A stretch of DNA of 64,000 bases from Halorubrum sp. BV1 (GTDB lineage Archaea; Halobacteriota; Halobacteria; Halobacteriales; Haloferacaceae), in contig NZ_JQKV01000001.1 of assembly GCF_000746205.1 (NCBI RefSeq), positions 422,814-486,813 on the forward strand, in the 5' to 3' direction. Shown here in pieces: positions 35,288-43,132 of this stretch. The notes under the pieces are model-generated. The model saw nothing but the letters and a program-made list of their open reading frames with translations. It was not told the DNA's origin and searched no databases. A program made the position numbers and the translations under genes. The first letter of the stretch is position 1. Each line of letters starts with the position of its first letter.

Positions 35288-35761
35288 ATGCCCACAGTCC
35301 CGTTCCACTACGTCGATCTCCGCGCGTTCGCGTACGCCACCGAGGACGAAAAGCGGGTCACGGACGCCCTCCGCACGTTCCTCCCCGAAGACGCCGAGAT
35401 CGACCGCGTCGAGAACGTCGGCCACCACGGCGACCGCATCGTCGTGCTCTCCGCCCGCGTCGAGAACGCCGACGGGATGCGTCACGTACTCGACGCCCTC
35501 GCCGACCTCGACGACGTCGAACGCGTGATCGACGAACTCGACGACCGCGTCGACGACAACTGCGCGCTCTTCTTGCGCGTCGACAAGCAGGCCGCCTTCC
35601 GCGGCGACGTCCGACTCGGCCCCGGGATCACCGTTCGAGCGAAGGTGGAGGCGTACCCGGCGAAACAGCCCGCAGCCGTCGAGAACGCTCGCGAAACGCT
35701 ATCGCGGCTGGCCGATGGCGACGGTGACGGACCGGGTGCGACCGACCCGGACGACACCTGA
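35288..35761 (+). CDS. Exosome-associated type RNA-binding protein (COG1325/DUF54)
   Basis: 157 residues: MPTVPFHYVDLRAFAYATED, GHHGDRIVVLSARVEN and DDNCALFLRVDKQAAFRGDV, all characteristic of the archaeal COG1325 RNA-binding family linked by gene order to the exosome. Residues after about 138 form an Asp/Gly tail. Exosome or ribosome association is inferred from the family. It follows DUF1918 by 24 bases, so the two are probably cotranscribed. A tandem repeat begins in its stop codon. Confidence 0.85.
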   Translation: MPTVPFHYVDLRAFAYATEDEKRVTDALRTFLPEDAEIDRVENVGHHGDRIVVLSARVENADGMRHVLDALADLDDVERVIDELDDRVDDNCALFLRVDKQAAFRGDVRLGPGITVRAKVEAYPAKQPAAVENARETLSRLADGDGDGPGATDPDDT

Positions 35762-35831
35762 TCGGACGACGCCGGATCGGACGACGCCGGATCGGACGAC
35801 GCCGGATCGGACGACGCCGGATCGGACGACG
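35760..35831. repeat. 15-base tandem repeat, about 4.8 copies, starting in a stop codon
   Basis: The unit GATCGGACGACGCCG runs from 35760 to 35831 (last copy 12 bases), beginning inside the TGA (35759-35761) of the COG1325 gene and filling most of the gap to the next start. Upstream coding bases include a related CGGACGAC, a possible origin of the expansion. Confidence 0.95.
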
Positions 35832-35882
35832 GGACCGTCCGACCGCCGTGGGTTTTTCACCGCACCCACCGTTCTCCGCAGC

Positions 35883-37328
35883 ATGAGCGATCCGTTCGTT
35901 GTCGTCGGTGCGGACGCGGCCGGCCTGAGCGCCGCCAGCAAGTTCCGCCGGGAGGCACCCGATCGCGAGGTCGTCGTCTTCGAGAAGGGACAGTGGATCT
36001 CGTACGCCTACTGCGGAATGCCGTACTTCATCGAGGGGCGCGTCGAGCGCATGTCGAACCTGCTGTCGCTGTCGCCGAGCGAGGTCGACGAGCGTGGGAT
36101 CGACCTCCGGCGGGGCCACGAGGTGGTCGCGGTCGACCCCGACGCGAAGGCGGTCACGGTCGCGACCGCCGACGGCGAGCGAATCGAGCAGCCGTACGGC
36201 GACCTGCTCGTGGCCACGGGCGGGCGGGCGACGACCGGTTCGTTCGATGTGCGGGGGCTCGACGGCGCGTTCACCCTCCACGATATGGACGCCGCGGCCG
36301 CGATCGACGCGTACGTCGCCGACCCCGCGGAGTACGACCCCGACCGCGCGGACGTGAGCGCCGTCGACCGCGAGCGCGTCGAGCGCAACGCCGCGATGGA
36401 CGCACCGGAGACCGCCGCGATCGTCGGCGGCGGGTACGTCGGCGTCGAGATGGCGGAAGCGCTCACCGAGCGCGGGCTCGACGTGCACCTGTTCCACCGC
36501 TCCGGTCACCTCCTCTCGGACTTCGGCGCGGCCGTCGGCGAACGCGTGGAGGAGGCGCTCGCCGAGCGCGGGGTGACGGTCCACACGAACGCCCCCGTCG
36601 ACGCGATCGTCGGCGACGATCTGGTCGAGGCGATCGCGTACGGTCAGGAAGGAGAAGACGGCGACAACCTGACGCTCGCGGTCGACATGGCTGTCGTCGG
36701 TGTCGGTATCCGCCCGAACACCGACCTCCTCGACGGCACCGGCGTCGACCTCGGCGAGGGCGGGGCGGTCAGGACCGACGAGTACGGTCGGACAACCCTC
36801 CCGGACGTGTACGCCGCCGGCGACTGCGCGACCGCGCGCCACGCGGTCACTGGCGAGGACGCGTGGATGCCGCTCGGGCTCACCGCGAACCGAGCGGGGC
36901 GAGCGATAGGAGCGACGGCCGCCGGCGATCCGACGCCGGTCGGCGACATCGCCGCCACCGCCGTGGTGAAAGCGTTCGACATGGAGGCCGGCCGCGCGGG
37001 GATCCTCGACGACACGGCGGCCCGCGAGGCCGGGTTCGACCCGGTCCGTGAGACGGTGACCGCGGGATCGCGGTCCGGCTACTACCCGGGCGCGGCCGCG
37101 ACCGACGTGACGCTCGTCGCCGACCGCGACACCGGTCGTCTGCTCGGCGGGAGCATCTCCGGACCCGACCGCGCCGCGGTCCGGATCGACACGGTTGCGA
37201 CCGCGCTCGAAGCGGACATGACGGTCGGCGAGGTGGAGCGACTGGATCTGGCGTACGCCCCGCCCTTCAGCCCCGTGTGGGACCCCATACTCGTCGCGGC
37301 GAAGGTGCTGAACGGGAGCGTGGAGTAG
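35883..37328 (+). CDS. CoA-disulfide reductase/NADH oxidase-like flavoprotein
   Basis: 481 residues from MSDPFVVVGADAAGLSAASK. It is a pyridine nucleotide-disulfide oxidoreductase of the CoADR/NOX group: the redox Cys is C44 in SYAYCGMPYFIEG, the NAD-binding GGGYVGVEMAEAL lies near residue 183, and DVYAAGDCATARH binds FAD. A dimerisation domain fills the last 120 residues. Reduction of CoA disulfide and NADH oxidation to water or peroxide cannot be told apart from sequence. Single gene; the in-frame TTPDR repeats upstream belong to the intergenic tandem repeat. Confidence 0.88.
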   Translation: MSDPFVVVGADAAGLSAASKFRREAPDREVVVFEKGQWISYAYCGMPYFIEGRVERMSNLLSLSPSEVDERGIDLRRGHEVVAVDPDAKAVTVATADGERIEQPYGDLLVATGGRATTGSFDVRGLDGAFTLHDMDAAAAIDAYVADPAEYDPDRADVSAVDRERVERNAAMDAPETAAIVGGGYVGVEMAEALTERGLDVHLFHRSGHLLSDFGAAVGERVEEALAERGVTVHTNAPVDAIVGDDLVEAIAYGQEGEDGDNLTLAVDMAVVGVGIRPNTDLLDGTGVDLGEGGAVRTDEYGRTTLPDVYAAGDCATARHAVTGEDAWMPLGLTANRAGRAIGATAAGDPTPVGDIAATAVVKAFDMEAGRAGILDDTAAREAGFDPVRETVTAGSRSGYYPGAAATDVTLVADRDTGRLLGGSISGPDRAAVRIDTVATALEADMTVGEVERLDLAYAPPFSPVWDPILVAAKVLNGSVE

Positions 37329-37384
37329 AGAACGCCGTCGGAGGCGGAGAACGCGACCGACACGTTCACCCGTTCGACCCGCGG

Positions 37385-37930
37385 TCAGTCGTCCGCGGCC
37401 GCACCCGACGCGTCCGGGCCGTCGTCGTCGGCCGACGAGGAGCCCGCAGTCTCGTCGGTATTCGATCCGATTCCGGCGATCGCGCGACCGAGAACGGATC
37501 CGACGACGCCGACCGCGACCGCGCCGGCGACGGCGGCCGCCAGCGGTTCACCGAGCGCGACCGCGAGCGAGATCCCCTCATCGACCGGCAGTGCGTACGC
37601 CGTCGGTCCGATCGTCCTGAGGAGCGCGGCCGCGAGGGGGCCGTACGCGAGCGCCGCGGCGGGGAGGACGCCGCCGCCGGTCGCGCCGAAGGCGGCGACG
37701 CCGACGACGGTCACCGCCGTGACGACGGCGGCGGCCGGCAGGGTCGTCGCGCTGGCGGCGGTCGACGATGCGACGCCGAGCGTGGCGAGGATGTCCGCTC
37801 CGAGCGCGACGACGTCAAAGGCGACGTACGAGACGCCGAAGCCGGCGGCGCTCCACACGGCGGCGCGCTCGAACCGCGCGTTTCCGAGGAGAGCACGCAC
37901 GAGCCGGGAGGAGTCGGAGCCGTCTGTCAT
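37385..37930 (-). CDS. Membrane protein of unknown function, coupled to coaD
   Basis: 181 residues with four or five hydrophobic Ala/Gly/Val-rich segments between residues 25 and 145 and a 35-residue Asp/Ser tail. No family recognised. Its ATG overlaps the coaD stop (ATGA), so it is translated after CoaD; a role in cofactor metabolism is possible but unsupported. Composition is normal for the genome. Confidence 0.7.
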   Translation of the reverse strand: MTDGSDSSRLVRALLGNARFERAAVWSAAGFGVSYVAFDVVALGADILATLGVASSTAASATTLPAAAVVTAVTVVGVAAFGATGGGVLPAAALAYGPLAAALLRTIGPTAYALPVDEGISLAVALGEPLAAAVAGAVAVGVVGSVLGRAIAGIGSNTDETAGSSSADDDGPDASGAAADD

Positions 37931-38421
37931 TCCGGACGCGTCGCACCCCGGCCCTCTCGGTCGGGGGTGAGGTGGCCGTGTTCGTCGATCTCGCCGGCGA
38001 CGATCCGCGTCGAGGAGATGCGCTTGCCGTCGTCGGCCTCAACGTGGTCGACCACGACGACGTCGAGGGGCTCGTGTCCTCGCTCGGTGCGGATCTCGTT
38101 TATCCGTTTTCCGCCGTCTTTCGTTTCAGGCGAGACGATGAGCGCGTCGAACTCCGGTTCGACGGCGATGCCGGTCGGTTCGGTCAGTTCGCGGATCGCG
38201 TACTCGCGACCGTATTGCTCCGCGCGCGGCGCGAGTTCGGATTCGAGGTCGCGCTTCCGGCGGTCGTACGGACGGACGTACCGCTCGACGTGTCGGGTCT
38301 TCGGCGCGAGTTCGTCAGAGGTGAGCCCCACGGTGACGTCCCCCAGCTCGAACGCCCGTTCGAACAGCTTCCGGTGGCCGTCGTGAACGGGATCGAACGT
38401 ACCCCCCAGCGCGACGTTCAT
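37927..38421 (-). CDS. coaD: Phosphopantetheine adenylyltransferase
   Basis: 164 residues from MNVALGGTFDPVHDGHRKLF. It is an archaeal/eukaryotic-type nucleotidyltransferase that forms dephospho-CoA. The TxGxH loop is GGTFDPVHDGH and the C-terminal ISSTRI motif (family ISSTxI) is present. An ATG two codons upstream (38427) also exists, but the TATA at 38445-38451 is 26 bases from the chosen ATG, the better leaderless spacing. Operon with the downstream membrane gene. Confidence 0.93.
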   Translation of the reverse strand: MNVALGGTFDPVHDGHRKLFERAFELGDVTVGLTSDELAPKTRHVERYVRPYDRRKRDLESELAPRAEQYGREYAIRELTEPTGIAVEPEFDALIVSPETKDGGKRINEIRTERGHEPLDVVVVDHVEADDGKRISSTRIVAGEIDEHGHLTPDREGRGATRPE

Positions 38422-38444
38422 GTCCATCCGTTGCGCGGGCAGGA

Positions 38445-38451
38445 CTTAAAT
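38445..38451 (-). promoter_or_regulatory. TATA element of coaD
   Basis: The minus strand reads ATTTAAG; spacing to 38421 is 26 bases, which decides the start codon in favour of MNVALGG. Confidence 0.6.
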
Positions 38452-38525
38452 GGTCACGAAGCCGGAGTCCCGAGGTGCGTCGGCAGCGCGCTCAAAAGGC
38501 GCACTCGGATCGGCGCGTGTCGGTG

Positions 38526-39083
38526 TCAGCGGTCGTCCGAATCCGACTCGTCTGCCGCCTCCTCGGTGGTGGACTCGTCATCCGTGCCAGAGGCGGCGTC
38601 GCCGACGGAGATCTGGACGGGGTCTGCGTCGCCTTCGGGTGATTCTCCGCCGAGCCGCCGATCCAGGTTGAACACGGCGTTCAGCTCTCGCTGGACGTCG
38701 CCGACGACGCCGCGAACCAACTCGCTCGGCGCGATCGCTTCGTACTCGTAGGGGTTGTTGCCCGCCCCGCTCGCCTCGCGCTTGTCGCGCTCAACCGTCC
38801 CCTCGTCGTGGAGTTCGGCGAGCGCCTCTCGGACCGTGCTCGGGTAGAGTCCCGTCCCGTCGGCGACCTCGTCGCTCGTGCTCTGTGGATTGTCGCGGAG
38901 ATAGACGTAGATTCGCGCGCGCGTCTCCGTGTCCAACAGCCACGAGAGGAGGTCGACGACGTTGTCGTCGAACTCTTGTACCGCCTTGTCTGCGCCCTCT
39001 CCGAGCCGTGCTTTCGTCCTTCGAAGCTCCTCGCGGGTGCGTTTCGTCGGGGACTCTTCGCCGTCGACGTCGTCCGTAGTCAT
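38526..39083 (-). CDS. Winged-helix transcriptional regulator
   Basis: 185 residues. A short acidic/basic lead and coiled helix (residues 10-40) precede a winged helix (LLDTETRARIYVYLRDNPQ, then DEVADGTGLYPSTVREALAEL and HDEGTVERDKRE), followed by an Asp/Glu/Ser-rich tail. The pattern fits haloarchaeal ArsR/TrmB-like winged helix proteins; target genes unknown. Single gene, with minus-strand TATA-like CTTTTGAG near 39107-39114 placing a leaderless start at 39083. Confidence 0.8.
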   Translation of the reverse strand: MTTDDVDGEESPTKRTREELRRTKARLGEGADKAVQEFDDNVVDLLSWLLDTETRARIYVYLRDNPQSTSDEVADGTGLYPSTVREALAELHDEGTVERDKREASGAGNNPYEYEAIAPSELVRGVVGDVQRELNAVFNLDRRLGGESPEGDADPVQISVGDAASGTDDESTTEEAADESDSDDR

Positions 39084-39164
39084 ATCCGGAACTGGGGTCC
39101 GCTCGCTCAAAAGGGTTTCTCGTCGTTTCTGTGACGACGGAACTCGACAGGCCGGTGGCGAAGG

Positions 39165-40247
39165 CTACGGTGCGACGATCAGGTCGGCACACAGCGCGTC
39201 GACGCCCGCCTCGTCTCGGAGACGTCGCTGCCGCGCCGCACCGCTCTCCGACTCGTACACGTCGCGAATGCCGGAGACGCCCAGCCGGTCGCACTCGGCG
39301 TCTACCACCTCGCCGAGCGATATCGTGGACTCGCCGTCCCGGTCGACGAACGACGCGTCGTGGCCATGGCGGATCGCCCGCCACTTGTTCTCGTCGAGGA
39401 GTTCCCGCCGGAGCGGATCTGCCGAGCGCTCCCCGTCCGCGTAGCGTTCGGCGTAGTCGACGACGAGCGCGTGGACGTACTCGACCAACGCGAGGGTGAC
39501 TCCGGGGTCGCGCTGGGCGTCCGGCGCGCGAACCTCGACGGTGCCGTGACCGGTGTGCGGGCGCACGTCGAACCAGAGTTCGCCGCGGTCGGCGATGGAG
39601 TCGGTCTCGACCATCCGGCGCTCGTATCGCTGGAACGCCTCGAAGTCCGTGAACGCCGACGGAACGCCGGTGTTCGGGAGGTTCTCGAACACCTTCGCGC
39701 GAGCCGACGCGAGGCCGGTGTCGAAGTCGTACCAGTACGGGGAGTTCGCCGACAGCGCGAGCAACACGGGACAGTGCCACCGGAGCCGGTTGGCGACCCA
39801 CACCGCCTTGTCGGCGTCGTCGACGCCGACGTGGACGTGTAACCCCGCGGTGAGATTCCGGTGTTGCGGGTACTGGATTCGGTCCAGCTGGGCCTGATAT
39901 CGGGGTTTTTTGACGTGTTCCAGCTCTCGCCACTTCGCGGTCGGATGGAGCCCCGCGGCGGCGATCCGATAGCCGTCGTCGGCCGCGTGGTCGACGAGGG
40001 CGCGACGCACGGTCGAGAGGGCCGATTCGGCGTCACTCGGATCCTCGATGAGCGGCGTCTGCGCCTCGATGGTGCAGGTGAAAAGCTCGTGGTCGAACCC
40101 CTCGGGGATCTCCGGCGGGGGATCTCGCCCGTAGACGAGGTCGTCGGTTCCGGACGTCGGGCGGCCCTCGGCATCCACGATGTAGAACTCCTCTTCGATG
40201 CCGAGCGTCCCCATCCGAGCGAACGCGTCCCGCGAACCGAGGTCCAT
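39165..40247 (-). CDS. gshA: Glutamate-cysteine ligase (archaeal/GCS2-like)
   Basis: 360 residues: LGIEEEFYIVDAEGRPTSG near residue 15 (metal-binding Glu cluster), NLTAGLHVHVGVDDADKAVW, and the HGTVEVRAPDAQRDPGV block. Haloarchaea use gamma-glutamylcysteine as main thiol and this enzyme makes it from Glu and Cys. Full length. A minus-strand TATA (GATATAA, 40274-40280) is 28 bases before the ATG, giving a leaderless transcript. The bacterial carboxylate-amine ligase YbdK is the nearest alternative. Confidence 0.9.
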   Translation of the reverse strand: MDLGSRDAFARMGTLGIEEEFYIVDAEGRPTSGTDDLVYGRDPPPEIPEGFDHELFTCTIEAQTPLIEDPSDAESALSTVRRALVDHAADDGYRIAAAGLHPTAKWRELEHVKKPRYQAQLDRIQYPQHRNLTAGLHVHVGVDDADKAVWVANRLRWHCPVLLALSANSPYWYDFDTGLASARAKVFENLPNTGVPSAFTDFEAFQRYERRMVETDSIADRGELWFDVRPHTGHGTVEVRAPDAQRDPGVTLALVEYVHALVVDYAERYADGERSADPLRRELLDENKWRAIRHGHDASFVDRDGESTISLGEVVDAECDRLGVSGIRDVYESESGAARQRRLRDEAGVDALCADLIVAP

Positions 40248-40273
40248 TACCCGTCCGTTCCGCCCCCGCGCTC

Positions 40274-40280
40274 TTATATC
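40274..40280 (-). promoter_or_regulatory. TATA element of gshA
   Basis: Reads GATATAA on the minus strand, centred 28-30 bases before the start at 40247. Confidence 0.65.
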
Positions 40281-40347
40281 GATTGGAACCCGAAACGCGG
40301 AACCGGTGCTGTGAGGGTATCTTCCGAGAGCGTGGCCGTGCCGCCGC

Positions 40348-41031
40348 TCACCACGCCTCGCCGCTGGCCAGATCGACGTCGGCGTCCGGTTTCGCGGAGG
40401 GGCAGATGTCGGCGAGCACGCACTCGCCGCAGTCGGGATTCCGCGCGGTACACACCGCGCGCCCGTGGTCTATCATGAGATGTGTGAATTGTTGCCAGTC
40501 GCTCTCGGGGACGATCTCGAGGAGGTCCTGTTCGATCTTCGTCGGGCTCTCTTCGTCGGTAATTCCGAGCCGCCGGGTGAGCCGCTGGACGTGGGTGTCG
40601 ACGACGATCCCCTCGACGACGTCGTGGCCGTGCTGGAGGACGACGTTCGCCGTTTTCCGTCCGACGCCCGCGAGATCCGTCAGCTCCGACATCGTGTCCG
40701 GAACCTCGCCGTCGTGTTTCTCCGCGATGTCCGCACACGCAGAGCGGATGTACGACGCCTTGTTGTTGTAGTAGGTGATGGAGTGTATCGCTTCCGCGAG
40801 TTCCTCTTGGGGCGCGTCGGCGTAGTCTTCGGGCGTCTCGTACGTCTCGAACAGGTCGGCACACACCGTGTTCACGCGCTCGTCCGTACACTGCGCCGAG
40901 AGGATCACGGCGATGAGAAGCTCCAGCCGGTTCGAGTAGTTGAGCGAGATAGTGGAGTCGGGATACTCCTCGTAGAGCCGGTCGAGGACCTCCGCGACCT
41001 GGTCTTCTCGCGAGTCGAGTGGCGTGCCCAT
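40348..41031 (-). CDS. nth: Endonuclease III (DNA glycosylase/AP lyase)
   Basis: 227 residues, bifunctional glycosylase for oxidised pyrimidines. The helix-hairpin-helix is LAGVGRKTANVVL with the catalytic Lys in RKTAN, followed by the catalytic Asp in VVDTHVQRLT. The [4Fe-4S] loop follows C-x6-C-x2-C-x5-C: CTARNPDCGECVLADIC. An ATG three codons upstream (41040) is an alternative start. Single gene; no clear TATA is visible. Confidence 0.95.
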   Translation of the reverse strand: MGTPLDSREDQVAEVLDRLYEEYPDSTISLNYSNRLELLIAVILSAQCTDERVNTVCADLFETYETPEDYADAPQEELAEAIHSITYYNNKASYIRSACADIAEKHDGEVPDTMSELTDLAGVGRKTANVVLQHGHDVVEGIVVDTHVQRLTRRLGITDEESPTKIEQDLLEIVPESDWQQFTHLMIDHGRAVCTARNPDCGECVLADICPSAKPDADVDLASGEAW

Positions 41032-41172
41032 GCTTATCACTCCGCCTGGGCGACATTGAACGATCCGGATGCGGGTCGGCCACCTTACCGCCGCCCTGTT
41101 AGGCCGCGCCGCGAACGACGGCGTTGGAGTGCGACCCGACAGATACAGGCCCGGTCCGCGACTGGATCAGTC

Positions 41173-41538
41173 GTGTCTCGCCCCGGTGACGCCGACTCCC
41201 GCCCGCCCGTCTACCATCGCCGCACGCGCGAGTTCTACTCGCTTTGGATCGCGGCGACGACGACGTACGGCGTCGGCGACATCGTCTCGACTATCGCGTT
41301 CCTGCGGTACGTTCCCGCCGTCGACGAGGCGAACCCGGTGGTCGCAGTCGCGGTCGACGCGTTCGGGCTCGCCGGGCTGGTCGCCCTGAAGCTCGTCGTC
41401 TATCTCGCGATGCTCCGGATTAGCGTTCAGGGCGCGCGTGAGGGCGACACCCATCTCTATTATTTTCCCCCCGTCTTTCTCACGCTCGTCGGCACGCTCC
41501 TCACCGCGAGCAACCTCCGTCTGCTCTGGATGGCGTGA
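41173..41538 (+). CDS. Small membrane protein of unknown function
   Basis: 121 residues from a GTG (VSRPGDADSRPPVYHR). Three hydrophobic segments are visible (about 25-45, 55-75, 95-115) and a conserved-looking YGVGDIVSTIAF. It resembles haloarchaeal DUF5658-like proteins but I am not certain. The frame is open far upstream through the nth region, which was rejected. The start is the first valine codon after the nth promoter region and is uncertain by a few codons. Followed by the HTH-zinc-ribbon gene. Confidence 0.6.
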   Translation: MSRPGDADSRPPVYHRRTREFYSLWIAATTTYGVGDIVSTIAFLRYVPAVDEANPVVAVAVDAFGLAGLVALKLVVYLAMLRISVQGAREGDTHLYYFPPVFLTLVGTLLTASNLRLLWMA

Positions 41539-41580
41539 CGCCGCCGTCGGCGTTTTATTCGATGACGACGAACGCCCACT

Positions 41581-41871
41581 ATGGAGACGGAGACGACCCG
41601 CCAGCGCATCGCCGAGGCGCTCCGCGAGGGCGCGTCGACCGCGAGCGACCTCGGCGCGTCGCTGTCGCTGCCGACGCCCGTGGTGTACGACCACCTCGAC
41701 CACGTCTCGCGGTCGGTCGCAGAGAGCGACGGGACAGAGCAGTTCCTCGTCGCGCCACCGGAGTGCCGCGCGTGCGGGTTCGACGGCTTCGACGACCCGG
41801 TCAACGAACCGTCGCGGTGTCCCGAGTGCAAGAGCGAACGGATCGCGGAGCCACAGTTCGTGATCCGGTGA
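41581..41871 (+). CDS. HTH domain fused to a zinc ribbon (COG3357)
   Basis: 96 residues: an N-terminal helix-turn-helix (ASTASDLGASLSLPTPVVYDHL) and a C-terminal zinc ribbon with CRACGFDGF and CPECKSERI pairs. This two-part arrangement is the archaeal COG3357 predicted regulator. TATA CGTTTTATT ends about 25 bases before the ATG. Its target is unknown; the neighbouring membrane gene is a candidate but has no operator evidence. Confidence 0.8.
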   Translation: METETTRQRIAEALREGASTASDLGASLSLPTPVVYDHLDHVSRSVAESDGTEQFLVAPPECRACGFDGFDDPVNEPSRCPECKSERIAEPQFVIR

Positions 41872-41888
41872 CCAGACGGCGAGGGCGC

Positions 41889-41938
41889 TTCGACCGCCTA
41901 CAGTTCGTCCAGATTCGACCGCCTACAGTTCGTCCAGA
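41889..41938. repeat. 25-base tandem duplication spanning a stop codon
   Basis: Exact copies at 41889-41913 and 41914-41938. Each copy encodes the same C-terminal LDEL followed by TAG on the minus strand; the upstream copy (41923-41925) is the functional stop, the other lies downstream of the gene. Confidence 0.95.
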
Positions 41939-42600
41939 AGCGTCCGAGCGGCCGCGGACGACGACCCCGGCCCGCGGCCGGTGATCAGGTCGCCGTCGAC
42001 GGTGACGCTCTCGTCCGCGTCGAGTTCGGCGTCCCAGTTTGCCCCGGCGAGCACGACCTCGTCTTCGACCCAGTAAGGGAGCTTCCGGCCGTCCGGCAGC
42101 ACGTCCTCGTCGTCAACGATCCCTTCTTCCCACTCGTTCGGGAAGCCGGTGACGTCGCGTCCCTCCACGAGCGGCGTCCCGTCGGCCTCGCGGGTAAAGG
42201 CGAGGATGCCGACCGCGTGACAGACGACGAGCGCGACGCCCTCGTCGCCGGCGATCGTATCGAGCAGGAGCTGGCGGGCGTGCCGGTCCTGATTCACGTC
42301 CCAGACGGTGCCGTGGCCGCCGGGGAACACCACGGCGTCGTAGCCGTCGGCGTCGACGCTCGCGAGCGGTGCGGGGTCGGTGAGTTCCGGGTGCGTCTCG
42401 TCGACCTCGCGGAACTCGGCCGCCGCCTCTTCGCCGCCGGCCGCGTCCGGCTCCAGCGAACGCTCGTCGACGACCGGCGGCGACCCCGAGGGGGTCGCGA
42501 CCGTCACGTCGACGCCTTCGCTCTCTAGGGTCGACAGCGGCTCGATGCACTCTTCAGCCCAGTACCCCTCCTCGCTCACGACGAACAGCGCGCGTGTCAT
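41923..42600 (-). CDS. DJ-1/PfpI family protein
   Basis: 225 residues from MTRALFVVSEEGYWAEECIE. The nucleophile elbow is VVCHAVGIL with the conserved Cys, and VFPGGHGTVWDV lies upstream. The family includes glyoxalase III (DJ-1/Hsp31), deglycases and chaperones. An ATG four codons upstream (42612) exists, but the TATA (CTTTTATG on the minus strand, 42625-42632) is 29 bases from the chosen ATG. Its 3' end is duplicated. Likely acts on reactive carbonyls. Confidence 0.85.
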   Translation of the reverse strand: MTRALFVVSEEGYWAEECIEPLSTLESEGVDVTVATPSGSPPVVDERSLEPDAAGGEEAAAEFREVDETHPELTDPAPLASVDADGYDAVVFPGGHGTVWDVNQDRHARQLLLDTIAGDEGVALVVCHAVGILAFTREADGTPLVEGRDVTGFPNEWEEGIVDDEDVLPDGRKLPYWVEDEVVLAGANWDAELDADESVTVDGDLITGRGPGSSSAAARTLLDEL

Positions 42601-42746
42601 GTGGTCGTGCATTCACGCGCTCGGCATAAAAGAGGCCCGCGACCGGCAGCGACGTGGGGGGTCGTGAGTCGTATATCCCGACGTCGCGTCCGGCGCGGCG
42701 CACGTTCGGTGCCGTCGAACTCGCTGTCTCCCGTCAGAACGCCGAG

Positions 42747-43100
42747 CTAGTACTCCTCGTACGCGAGGTTCATCATCCACTGTGAGAAGGCGTCAGCCTG
42801 CGGGTCGACTTCCTCCTCGCCGATGAACGGCGACAGCATGTCGCCGGCCATCAGAAGCGAGAAGTCCAGATCGCGGGGTGCGGGCTCCAAGTAGTAGGTG
42901 TTGTGGCCGTCGTAGACGGTCTCCTCGCGCTGGATGAGCCCGGACTCCGCCAACGCCTCCGCGATGCGGCTCCCCTTCCGCGAGGAGACGTCGAGTTCCT
43001 TCCAGAAGTCGCTCTGATGGATGCCTCCGGTCTCGCGGATGAGGTCGAGGCCGTCGCGCTCGTCAGCGGACAGGTCGGCCTCGAGTTCGGTCGCGCTCAT
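42747..43100 (-). CDS. Winged-helix transcriptional regulator
   Basis: 117 residues from MSATELEADLSADERDGLDL. A winged helix (GGIHQSDFWKELDVSSRKGS and RIAEALAESGLIQREE) is followed by a C-terminal part ending MMNLAYEEY. This resembles MarR/Lrp-like single-domain haloarchaeal regulators. A minus-strand TATA (GTTTTAAG, 43125-43132) overlaps the stop codon of the NRDE gene and places a leaderless start at 43100, so it is independently transcribed. The in-frame sequence up to 43943 is antisense-like and Ser/Arg-rich, and was rejected. Confidence 0.8.
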   Translation of the reverse strand: MSATELEADLSADERDGLDLIRETGGIHQSDFWKELDVSSRKGSRIAEALAESGLIQREETVYDGHNTYYLEPAPRDLDFSLLMAGDMLSPFIGEEEVDPQADAFSQWMMNLAYEEY

Positions 43101-43124
43101 ACTCTGACAGCCGCCCGCGAGTCG

Positions 43125-43132
43125 CTTAAAAC
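43125..43132 (-). promoter_or_regulatory. TATA element inside the NRDE gene 3' end
   Basis: Reads GTTTTAAG on the minus strand and overlaps the TAA at 43126-43128. It drives the HTH gene at 43100 from inside the neighbour. Confidence 0.55.

Noticed and set aside
35715..35882. Repetitive TTPDR N-terminus of the CoA-disulfide reductase-like protein
   Set aside because: It is translation of the intergenic tandem repeat; the conserved fold starts at MSDPFVVVGA.
40465..41172. Extension of the small membrane protein through the nth gene
   Set aside because: It is antisense to nth, whose catalytic motifs are intact, so only the part after 41173 is kept.
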